Assembly (NCBI GenBank): GCA_017471175.1
Contig: JAFUVS010000013.1
Coordinates: 53,347 to 117,346, forward strand
Direction of reading: 5' to 3'
Length of the DNA stretch: 64,000 bases
DNA from: Paludibacteraceae bacterium
GTDB lineage: Bacteria; Bacteroidota; Bacteroidia; Bacteroidales; Paludibacteraceae
A program made the translations under genes and the position numbers. Positions 23,286 through 30,892 of this stretch are shown one piece after another (within the stretch, counting starts at the first letter, position 1; every line of letters begins with the position of its first letter). The notes beneath the pieces are model-generated. The model had not been told where the DNA came from. It saw only the letters and a program-made list of their open reading frames with translations, and made no database searches.

Positions 23286-24647
23286 ATGGTGCGCAAGTTT
23301 CCCATATTATTTCTTCTCGTGCCGTGGATAGTGCTTATTGTGTGTGCCGACCGGCTGAATTGGCATCGTTTTTTGGGTATGCCCGAGCCGTTGGATTCAA
23401 TTCCCCGTCTTTACTACGCTGTTGTTCAGGATTACCCCAAGCCTTGTCCCCGTTCTTGGCGTGTAGAGGTGGAGATGATGCCTGACCGTCGGCACGCTTA
23501 CCTGTACTTGCAGAAAGACACGACACGTCTGCTGCCTGCATTGGGGGATACGCTTACGGTTCATGCACGGTTCAGTCAAGGCAGTCTGTTGGGCGATTTC
23601 GACTATGGTCGTTACCTGCTACGCAATGGGATAGCGGGGACGGCTTATGTACGAAGCAGCGAGTGGAAGATGACGGGGCAGGCTGTTCGTATCCCGTGGC
23701 ATCTGCGTCCAAAAGCATGGCAACACGCTGCTTATGAACGGTATAAAGAAGCAGGGCTGAGCGGCGATGCATTAGCCACAACCGCAGCTCTCACGTTAGG
23801 TTACAAGGACGATCTTGACCCGCAACTCAAGAGCCATTTTCAAAAAGCGGGGGCAGCACATATCCTCGCAGTCAGCGGATTGCATACGGGTATTGTGTAT
23901 GGAGTGCTGTTTTTTCTGCTGACTCTCTTCGGACTGTTCCCCCCTTTATATGAAGCGCGACGACATCAAGTGCTGTTAAGCGGTGTGATTATTATCGCAC
24001 TGATTGCGTACGCGTTGCTGACAGGCGGCAGTCCGTCGGTGGTACGAAGTGTACTCTTTATCGTCCTGTTAGAGACAGCCAAGGTGTGGCATCGCCAACC
24101 TATGTCCATCAATACTGTGTTCGTTACCGCATTTCTGATTCTCTTTTTCCGTCCGCTTGACTTGTTCTCGGTCAGTTTTCAACTCAGTTTTGCAGCCGTG
24201 GCGGGAATTCTGCTGTTTGAGCCTTCGCTGCGTCGCCTGTTTCCATTGCCTTTGCGTTCAAGCGGATTCGGTTTCCGGGTAGCGGAATATATACGCGGAT
24301 TACTAATTGTTTCGATAGCAGCGCAGGTGTTTACGCTCCCTCTCACGTTGTACTATTTCTCGCAAACGAGCAACCTGTTTTTCGTGACCAATCTGTTAGT
24401 TATTCCGTTGGCTTTTCTTCTGATGGTCAGCGCATTGCTTCTCCTGACAGCAGGATGGTTTCCTATAGCAGAGCAGCTATTCGCCTTCACTACCGGGCGG
24501 TTAGCGGACACAATGAACCGCTCCGTACAGTGGGTGGAAAATCTACCTCATTCCGTAACCGCTGCCGCTATGCCGCCATCGGCTATGGTTGCTATGTACT
24601 TGCTTATATTTCTTTTTGTTAAACTTCTTAACCGCATTACAGCATGA
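23286..24647 (+). CDS. comEC: ComEC/Rec2-family DNA-uptake channel, short form
   Basis: 453 aa. An N-terminal membrane segment and DUF4131-like OB region (about 30-140) lead to the Competence domain (about 165-440), with the family motif KAGAAHILAVSGLHTGIVYG and GGSPSVVRS, followed by about eight membrane helices. In naturally competent bacteria this protein passes single-stranded DNA across the inner membrane. The C-terminal metallo-beta-lactamase-like domain of long ComEC proteins is missing, as in many Bacteroidota homologues. Its stop overlaps the xseA start (ATGA), linking DNA uptake and single-strand DNA degradation in one operon. Confidence 0.93.
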   Translation: MVRKFPILFLLVPWIVLIVCADRLNWHRFLGMPEPLDSIPRLYYAVVQDYPKPCPRSWRVEVEMMPDRRHAYLYLQKDTTRLLPALGDTLTVHARFSQGSLLGDFDYGRYLLRNGIAGTAYVRSSEWKMTGQAVRIPWHLRPKAWQHAAYERYKEAGLSGDALATTAALTLGYKDDLDPQLKSHFQKAGAAHILAVSGLHTGIVYGVLFFLLTLFGLFPPLYEARRHQVLLSGVIIIALIAYALLTGGSPSVVRSVLFIVLLETAKVWHRQPMSINTVFVTAFLILFFRPLDLFSVSFQLSFAAVAGILLFEPSLRRLFPLPLRSSGFGFRVAEYIRGLLIVSIAAQVFTLPLTLYYFSQTSNLFFVTNLLVIPLAFLLMVSALLLLTAGWFPIAEQLFAFTTGRLADTMNRSVQWVENLPHSVTAAAMPPSAMVAMYLLIFLFVKLLNRITA

Positions 24648-25732
24648 CACCTTACACCCTCTCTCAGCTGACCGCTTATATAGACCAATCGCTCGCGATG
24701 CTCACCTCGCAGACTTTTTGGGTGCGGGCAGAGATAGCCTCCTTGAGCCATAAGAACGGGCACGGCTACTTGGAATTAGTAGAAAAAGCACCATCGGGTC
24801 AGTTGGCAGCCAAGATGCGCGCCACCTGCTGGAGCAATCTGTATCCTATGCTGTGTGCATACTTCGAGCGCGAGACGGGGCAAACTCTGCAAGCGGGAAT
24901 GCAGGTATTGGTGGAGGCGGAAGTCAGTTTTCACCCTGTCTATTCGTTGAGTCTCAATATCCTGTCCATTGACCCGACCTTCACCGTTGGCGACTTGGCT
25001 CGTCAGCGTCAGGAGACTTTACGACGGTTGCAAGAGGAAGGATTGATGGAATTGCAGCAACGCTTGACCTTGCCGACCCTGCCACTGCGGTTGGCTGTTA
25101 TCTCTTCGGAACAGGCTGCCGGTTACGGCGACTTTATGGACGAACTGAAGCAGAGCGGCTTTGCTTTCCGTTGCAGTCTGTTTCCTGCTCTGATGCAAGG
25201 CGACAAGGCGGAAGGCTCTATCGTTGATGCGCTGCAACTGATTGGTTCGTATGCCGATACATTTGATGCGGTAGTGCTTATTCGCGGCGGGGGAGCGACC
25301 ACCGACCTCGGCTGCTTCGACTCGTATGCTTTAGCCGCTGCCTGCGCACGATGCAGCCTGCCCGTTCTGACAGGCATCGGACACACACGGGATGTGAGCA
25401 TTGTGGACCAAGTGGTTTATCTGCCGCTGAAAACGCCGACAGCCGTGGCTGCCTTCCTTGTGGAGCGGCTGCAAGAACAAGCGGAACGCCTGCAACGTCT
25501 GCGACTGCGACTTCAGAAAACAGCTGAGATACAAGTGCTTATCCGCCGCCACCAAATCGAGTTGCTACGCCAGCGATTGGCAGCCTGCTCGCCGCAGCGA
25601 ATCTACCAAATGGGCTACTCGTTAGCCACCTACAAAGGGCGACCGCTTCATTCGGTAAGCGAACTGCCTGTCGGGCAACTATTTGAAACACACCTGTCGG
25701 ACGGCACTATGACTGCCATCCGACAGGGCTGA
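24644..25732 (+). CDS. xseA: Exodeoxyribonuclease VII large subunit
   Basis: 362 aa. N-terminal OB-fold (about 10-100: FWVRAEIASLSHKNGHGYLE, MQVLVEAEVSFHPVYSLSL), then the Exonuc_VII_L core (PLRLAVISSEQAAGYGDFMD, VLIRGGGATTDLGCFD, PVLTGIGHTRDVSIVDQVVY, KTPTAVAAFL). The enzyme degrades single-stranded DNA together with XseB. It is about 80-90 residues shorter than the E. coli subunit, mainly in the C-terminal coiled coil; the terminal strand (GYSLATYKGRPLHSVSEL) is kept. No xseB gene is visible next to it. Confidence 0.93.
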   Translation: MTPYTLSQLTAYIDQSLAMLTSQTFWVRAEIASLSHKNGHGYLELVEKAPSGQLAAKMRATCWSNLYPMLCAYFERETGQTLQAGMQVLVEAEVSFHPVYSLSLNILSIDPTFTVGDLARQRQETLRRLQEEGLMELQQRLTLPTLPLRLAVISSEQAAGYGDFMDELKQSGFAFRCSLFPALMQGDKAEGSIVDALQLIGSYADTFDAVVLIRGGGATTDLGCFDSYALAAACARCSLPVLTGIGHTRDVSIVDQVVYLPLKTPTAVAAFLVERLQEQAERLQRLRLRLQKTAEIQVLIRRHQIELLRQRLAACSPQRIYQMGYSLATYKGRPLHSVSELPVGQLFETHLSDGTMTAIRQG

Positions 25733-25755
25733 AAAAACGGAAATAAGCAAAGTTA

Positions 25756-26457
25756 TTACGCCGCAGTGGGTCGTAATTGGCTGACTATGAGTTTGGATAT
25801 GCACGCCTGACCGGCTTCGTTCGGATGAATGCCATCTTCACAAAGATAAGCATCATAGTTGCGCCCTGTCAGAAAACCGGATGTGATGTCAAGGATACGC
25901 ACCTGCTCGTCGGCGGCAATCTTATAGAGCGCGAGGTTGTAGAGTTCGTGTCCGGAAGTGATGGGAGCGGTCGAACCGCCGAGCCAACTGAGGATGTTCT
26001 TCTTATGCCAGTCACTCAGGTTGCGCGTAAAGAAACGGAAATAGCGGTCGGCATTCATCGGGGGCATAGAGAGCATCACGGGGGTGGCACCCGCCTTACG
26101 AATCTTGTCTATGATACGATGGTAAGCCGCCACAAAATCCTCCATGCGCGTGCGGGGGAGATGCGTATCAGTAGGATGGTCGGCTATGGCATCCCAGTCG
26201 TAATCACTATCGTTGCCACCGTAGCCGATTAGTACTGTTTCGCCTGCGTTGAGCCGAGACTCATACCGCTCCACTAATTTTTCGCCCATCGGAGCCGTGC
26301 AACCGAATCGCGCGAAATTGCTGACGGGTACACCTAATTGTTCACCGCATCGGTCTATAATAGACTGTTTACTGAGTTCATACTCGGGACGACCTTCCTT
26401 CAATGCGCTACGAAGCATCACCCCTTTCATAATCGAATCACCAAATCCTGCTAACAT
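25756..26457 (-). CDS. SGNH/GDSL-type hydrolase
   Basis: 233 aa, no signal peptide. Block I FGDSIMKG (nucleophile Ser8), block III YGGNDSDYDWD (Gly/Asn oxyanion) and block V DGIHPNEAG (Asp/His) are all present, giving a complete Ser-His-Asp hydrolase. Substrates in the family are acyl or acetyl esters; the lack of an export signal suggests a cytosolic esterase. It is convergent with xseA, and a -7 box (minus-strand TACTTTTG, 26539-26532) lies 75 bases upstream. The spacing of its -33 element is poor. Confidence 0.85.
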   Translation of the reverse strand: MLAGFGDSIMKGVMLRSALKEGRPEYELSKQSIIDRCGEQLGVPVSNFARFGCTAPMGEKLVERYESRLNAGETVLIGYGGNDSDYDWDAIADHPTDTHLPRTRMEDFVAAYHRIIDKIRKAGATPVMLSMPPMNADRYFRFFTRNLSDWHKKNILSWLGGSTAPITSGHELYNLALYKIAADEQVRILDITSGFLTGRNYDAYLCEDGIHPNEAGQACISKLIVSQLRPTAA

Positions 26458-26608
26458 AGGAATAAAAAATTTATTAGGTCAATACATCGTTTATTATCGT
26501 ATCGAGACAAATTCTATCTCGAATGGCGGTGCAAAAGTAGGGTGTGCGACGGACGCAAAAAAACAATCGTGATTAAGTGGCATAATTTTTGCAGTAAATG
26601 AAAATATA

Positions 26609-26683
26609 GGGACTAAAAACGTTATTTTGGGACGAAAAACGGTGTATCTCGCTTTCGTCCCACCAAAATAAGGGACAAAAAAG
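26609..26683 (+). promoter_or_regulatory. Repeated operator-like elements before the LytTR regulator
   Basis: GGGACTAAAAAC (26609-26620), GGGACGAAAAAC (26629-26640) and GGGACAAAAAAG (26672-26683) are direct repeats 20 and 43 bp apart, and CTTTCGTCCC (26652-26661) is an inverted copy. The last touches the ATG at 26684. LytTR proteins are known to bind paired direct repeats spaced by helical turns, so autoregulation is a natural reading. The 9-bp GGGACGAAA/TTTCGTCCC arms could also fold in the RNA. Confidence 0.6.
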
Positions 26684-27505
26684 ATGGCTGAATCACCCAA
26701 AATTTCTCCGATTTTCACGCGAATCAAGTGCCTTCTGTACTACGTGATAGGCATACCGGCTTTTTTTCTTATTTTTACTACGCTGTACCGCCCGATGCGG
26801 GTCTATGACCTGTTTAATATGGTAGCCGTCAAGCCGGACGGACTGTTCTCGTTCAATGTGACGATAGTGAGTTGCATCCTGCTCGGCGTAATGGCTATTT
26901 CGCGCACGCTGATGGCTATCACATACCATCGCTCGCGGATGACAAGAATGAGCTGGTGGTTGTGGCAAGTGGCAGAATTGGTCGGGATGAGCTTGTTCGT
27001 GTCGCTCTATCTGACGCTGATGTACAAGGGGCAATACACCTACTATGGTATGGCAGGCATCAGTATGGGCGTATTAGTGATGACGTTAGTTTATCCGTAC
27101 ACGATTCTTTACCTGATTTGGTCGGCTATGGCAGCCAAAGAAGAGGCACCCGTAGAGGACGACTCGCTGATGCGTTTCCGCGACCAGCAAAAGCAAGTGA
27201 AACTCATCATCGCATCGGCTGCCGTCCTGTACATAGAGGCAAAAGATAACTATGTCATTATCAAGTATAAAGACGGCGACATAGTGAAAGAATATACGTT
27301 GCGCTCGTCTATGGTTGCCCTTCAGGAACTCATGCACAAACACGGCTTGGTGCGCTGCCAAAGGAGTTACTATATCAACCCCGCGCACGTCAAAGTCCTT
27401 CGCAAAGACAAGGAAGGCATCATTACCGCCGAACTGACCACGCCCAACCTCAAGGCAATACCTGTATCTCCCCGCTATTACGATGCACTCGCTAATCTGC
27501 TATGA
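26684..27505 (+). CDS. Membrane-bound LytTR-family transcription regulator
   Basis: 273 aa. Four membrane helices (about 13-32, 50-72, 87-108, 116-144) are followed by a LytTR DNA-binding domain (about 165-270): VLYIEAKDNYVIIKYKDG, LRSSMVALQELM, LVRCQRSYYINPAHV. There is no receiver domain, so the signal is likely sensed in the membrane part itself, as in the LytTR membrane regulators of streptococci. Repeats of GGGACnAAAAA stand just upstream. The stop TGA overlaps an ATG of the addA-like gene, suggesting that it shares a transcript with the nuclease-helicase pair. Confidence 0.88.
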   Translation: MAESPKISPIFTRIKCLLYYVIGIPAFFLIFTTLYRPMRVYDLFNMVAVKPDGLFSFNVTIVSCILLGVMAISRTLMAITYHRSRMTRMSWWLWQVAELVGMSLFVSLYLTLMYKGQYTYYGMAGISMGVLVMTLVYPYTILYLIWSAMAAKEEAPVEDDSLMRFRDQQKQVKLIIASAAVLYIEAKDNYVIIKYKDGDIVKEYTLRSSMVALQELMHKHGLVRCQRSYYINPAHVKVLRKDKEGIITAELTTPNLKAIPVSPRYYDALANLL

Positions 27506-30500
27506 CATACAGGATTACATACACAACCGAACAACAGAAAAACGACCATACAACCAATAATCACCCAAGGATGAAAACGTCAGTAAATGAACTTCGTCCG
27601 ATGACGATTTACAAAGCGTCTGCGGGCAGCGGAAAGACCTTTACGCTTGCGGCACAGTACATCAGCATTGTGCTGTACGAGGCTTGGAAATACCGCAACT
27701 ACAAATCGTTTGAGCATATCGTGGCGATGACTTTCACAGTCAAGGCTACCAAAGAGATGAAAGACCGTATCTTGTCGTATCTGTACGACCTCGGTCAGGG
27801 ACGGGCGGACAAGTCATTTCTCGGTTTTAAGACGAAACTGAACGAACTGCTGCAACTCCGCGATTCGACCATCAACATTCTTGCGCCCGAATCGCAAGAC
27901 AGACTGCAGACCTGCGCCAAAGAAGTGCTGCGCGCCATACTGAACAACTACGCCCGCTTTAATGTAACTACCATCGACTCGTTCTTTCAGTCGGTACTGC
28001 AAGGCGTACTGTACGAGTTAGGTCTGCCTGCCGAACAGCAACTGCTCTTGGACGAGACGGATATACACAACAAGAGTGTGGACAGAATGATTGATAATCT
28101 GCGCGATGACGCGGAGGGGAAAGCCATCCTGAAACCTATTTTAGATTTCGCCAAAGACAGTCTGACCGACAACAAAAGCGTCTGGGACATACGCAAAGAA
28201 CTGAAGAAAGCGGCGAATAAACTCAGCGAAGAGGTCTATAAGTTTCACGCCGAAGCCATTGAGACAGAGAGCGATGAGGGACGATACGACACCCTGCGAA
28301 AGACCTTCATTATCAGAAGGAAGCAACTCATATCGCATATCGAAGAGGCCTGCGACCGATTTACGCAACGCGTCACCCTTCACCCGCAGGCAGAGAAAAA
28401 ACCGGTTTCCGTCCTCCTGACCGCAGCGAAAAAGATGCGCGAACTCAAGCAGGAGAAACCCAACCAGACCGTGCAGAAAGTGCTGAACGGCGAAATAGCA
28501 GGCGAGAGCATCTTCGATGATTTTATCGCATTGTACAACGCCTTTATCCACGATATGCACCTACTGAACACGCTTCTTGTCGTTCTTCCTAATCTCTACA
28601 CTATCACGCTATTGACCAACATCGAGCGCAATATGAAGGCTATTCAGAAAGAGAACATGCAGATGCTACTCTCCAATGCCAACCTGTTTTTGCGCGACTT
28701 GTTGGAAGGCGATGCCCGCAGTTTTGTCTATAGCAAGGTCGGACCGAAGATGGAACACCTGCTTATCGACGAGTTTCAAGACACCTCGCAAATGCAATGG
28801 AATAACCTGCAGCCATTAGTGGACGAACTGCACAGTGCCGGTCACCAATGTATCATCGTAGGCGACATCAAGCAGAGTATCTACCGATTCCGCAACGGCA
28901 AATGGAAACTCCTCGCCGACCTCGCGAACCAACATCAGTTCGTTACGCTCGGCGACAACTTCCGCAGCACACGAGCCGTCGTAGAAACCAACAACGCCCT
29001 GTTCCCGCTGTTAGCCGCTGAGATGGATTATATTCTTGCCGATAACGGCTACGGGACGACCTACCTGTCGCCCGTCTATGAAAAAGACGTGGAGGTGCAC
29101 CAGAACGTCAACAAGGAAGGTGGAAACGTCCGATTCTATCTCTACCCCAAGAAAACGGGCGATGCCAAAACAGAGACGGAAGAAGCATTGCGAACAGATT
29201 TCTGCGAGCAGTTCAAGTCTATCCGACGGCAGATAACAGCGCAAAACCAATCCGCCTCCATCGCCATCCTGGTACGCACCAAAAACGAGGGACAGACAGT
29301 TCTGGACTGGATGCAGCAGGACGATGAGTTGCAGCACCTGTCGGTAGAGACGGAAGACTCTTACCAATTAGCTTCTTCCCAAGCGGTACAATTCATCGTC
29401 GCTATGCTCAAGTACCTCGCCGAACCCAATCAGGAAGCACGCCTTCATAGTATTGACAGGCAATACATTACCGACATATTAGGCGAACAGATAGCGGACG
29501 AACTGGAAGCCCGCCGCGACGAATGGTTAAGCCATCCGCTCTATGAACTCAACGACCGCCTGATGAAGCATTTCCGCTTGACTCAACGGAACGAAGACGA
29601 GTTCTTGGAGAAGTACCTCTCGTGCGTGAAAGCGTATATGACATCGGATATCAACTCTTCGTCCGACCTGAACCGATTCATCGACTTCTGGGACAACAAT
29701 TTAGGCGAAGTGAAGGTCAACAAAACGCCCGAAAAGGATTCTGTAACGCTAATGACCATCCATAAGTCGAAAGGCTTGGCTTTTGATTACGTATTAGTTC
29801 CGCTCTTCAGCAGCACGATGAACAAAGAACCGAAGACGACCCTGCTATGGGAAACGCAGGTAATGGCAGACGACGGGAACGGAGGCATCAGTCGCGAGGC
29901 GCAATCCGTGTCCGTCCTGTCGGTTACGTCCACCAAGAGCCGGACCTATCAGTCGCTGTGGGCTGAACCGTATGGCGAGGAAGTCCGCCTGCGTTTTATG
30001 GATGCCATCAACACCGTCTATGTGGCTTTCACCCGAGCCAAACAAGCCTATTACTGCTGGTGTGCCTACTCGAAGAAACCGGCTTCCACCGACACCGACT
30101 CCATCGGAACACCCCTGCTCAAAGCCCTCCAACAGATACCTGACTTGCAGAAAGAAGAACAAGGCGAAGACGAAGTGGTGTTCACCCGAGAATGTCCGCT
30201 TGAAGAAGTGCTACAATCCGCTGAAAAAGAAACATATATAGAGCGTCTCAACATCACCGGCAACGCTAAACGGAATCCCATTCAGGCACCTATGTTCCCC
30301 GACACGGACACCCTGCCCATCGAGATTGTCAACAGCAACCGCGCCCTGCAACTCTTCCGCGATATACAAGCAGATGCACAGCCGCTTCAAGAGCAAAAAT
30401 CGTTCATCGAGAACGGACTGATTTACCACGCCCTCTTTGAGCACATCACTTCGCTAACCGATCGCGACGTACAGCAATCGATTGACCTGTATCGCCTTAC

Positions 30501-30891
30501 GCACGAGTTGGACGCAAAGCACGAACAGACCTTCCGCCGCTATGTGACTGCCGGTCAGTCGCACGCCATTCTGCGGGAAGCCTTCTCGCCTGACGCACAA
30601 ACGCTGACCGAAGCTGCCTTTATCGTAACCACCGACAACGGCGTGGAGACCCTTCGACCCGACCGCGTGGCTTTCTTGGGCGACCGCGCCATCGTCATAG
30701 ACTACAAGTTCTCGTCCTATCGGCACCTGCTGCTCAACGACGAGAAACACCGGCAACAGCGCAGACAGTACTACCAACAACTTCGCGGATACGTAGCGAT
30801 GATTGAGCGTTTCTACCACGTGCCTGCCGAAGGCTGGTTCTGGTTCCTGCGTGATAACGAAGTCATTAACGTCAATAGCCTCCTCAATTGA
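27502..30891 (+). CDS. addA: AddA-like UvrD-family helicase/nuclease subunit
   Basis: 1129 aa if the ATG overlapping the LytTR stop is used; ATG 27571 or 27601 are alternatives, as the family usually begins a few residues before YKASAGSGKTFTL (Walker A). Superfamily 1 motifs follow: LLIDEFQDTSQMQW (Walker B), IIVGDIKQSIYRFR, LGDNFRS, LMTIHKSKGLAFDYVLVPLF and YVAFTRAK. The C-terminus is a RecB/AddA-type PD-(D/E)XK nuclease: GLIYHALFEH, LRPDRVAF, IVIDYKFSS, QLRGYVAM. With AddB it unwinds and resects broken DNA ends for RecA. In Bacteroidota both subunits are usually divergent, as here. Confidence 0.92.
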   Translation: MTYRITYTTEQQKNDHTTNNHPRMKTSVNELRPMTIYKASAGSGKTFTLAAQYISIVLYEAWKYRNYKSFEHIVAMTFTVKATKEMKDRILSYLYDLGQGRADKSFLGFKTKLNELLQLRDSTINILAPESQDRLQTCAKEVLRAILNNYARFNVTTIDSFFQSVLQGVLYELGLPAEQQLLLDETDIHNKSVDRMIDNLRDDAEGKAILKPILDFAKDSLTDNKSVWDIRKELKKAANKLSEEVYKFHAEAIETESDEGRYDTLRKTFIIRRKQLISHIEEACDRFTQRVTLHPQAEKKPVSVLLTAAKKMRELKQEKPNQTVQKVLNGEIAGESIFDDFIALYNAFIHDMHLLNTLLVVLPNLYTITLLTNIERNMKAIQKENMQMLLSNANLFLRDLLEGDARSFVYSKVGPKMEHLLIDEFQDTSQMQWNNLQPLVDELHSAGHQCIIVGDIKQSIYRFRNGKWKLLADLANQHQFVTLGDNFRSTRAVVETNNALFPLLAAEMDYILADNGYGTTYLSPVYEKDVEVHQNVNKEGGNVRFYLYPKKTGDAKTETEEALRTDFCEQFKSIRRQITAQNQSASIAILVRTKNEGQTVLDWMQQDDELQHLSVETEDSYQLASSQAVQFIVAMLKYLAEPNQEARLHSIDRQYITDILGEQIADELEARRDEWLSHPLYELNDRLMKHFRLTQRNEDEFLEKYLSCVKAYMTSDINSSSDLNRFIDFWDNNLGEVKVNKTPEKDSVTLMTIHKSKGLAFDYVLVPLFSSTMNKEPKTTLLWETQVMADDGNGGISREAQSVSVLSVTSTKSRTYQSLWAEPYGEEVRLRFMDAINTVYVAFTRAKQAYYCWCAYSKKPASTDTDSIGTPLLKALQQIPDLQKEEQGEDEVVFTRECPLEEVLQSAEKETYIERLNITGNAKRNPIQAPMFPDTDTLPIEIVNSNRALQLFRDIQADAQPLQEQKSFIENGLIYHALFEHITSLTDRDVQQSIDLYRLTHELDAKHEQTFRRYVTAGQSHAILREAFSPDAQTLTEAAFIVTTDNGVETLRPDRVAFLGDRAIVIDYKFSSYRHLLLNDEKHRQQRRQYYQQLRGYVAMIERFYHVPAEGWFWFLRDNEVINVNSLLN

Positions 30892-30892
30892 T

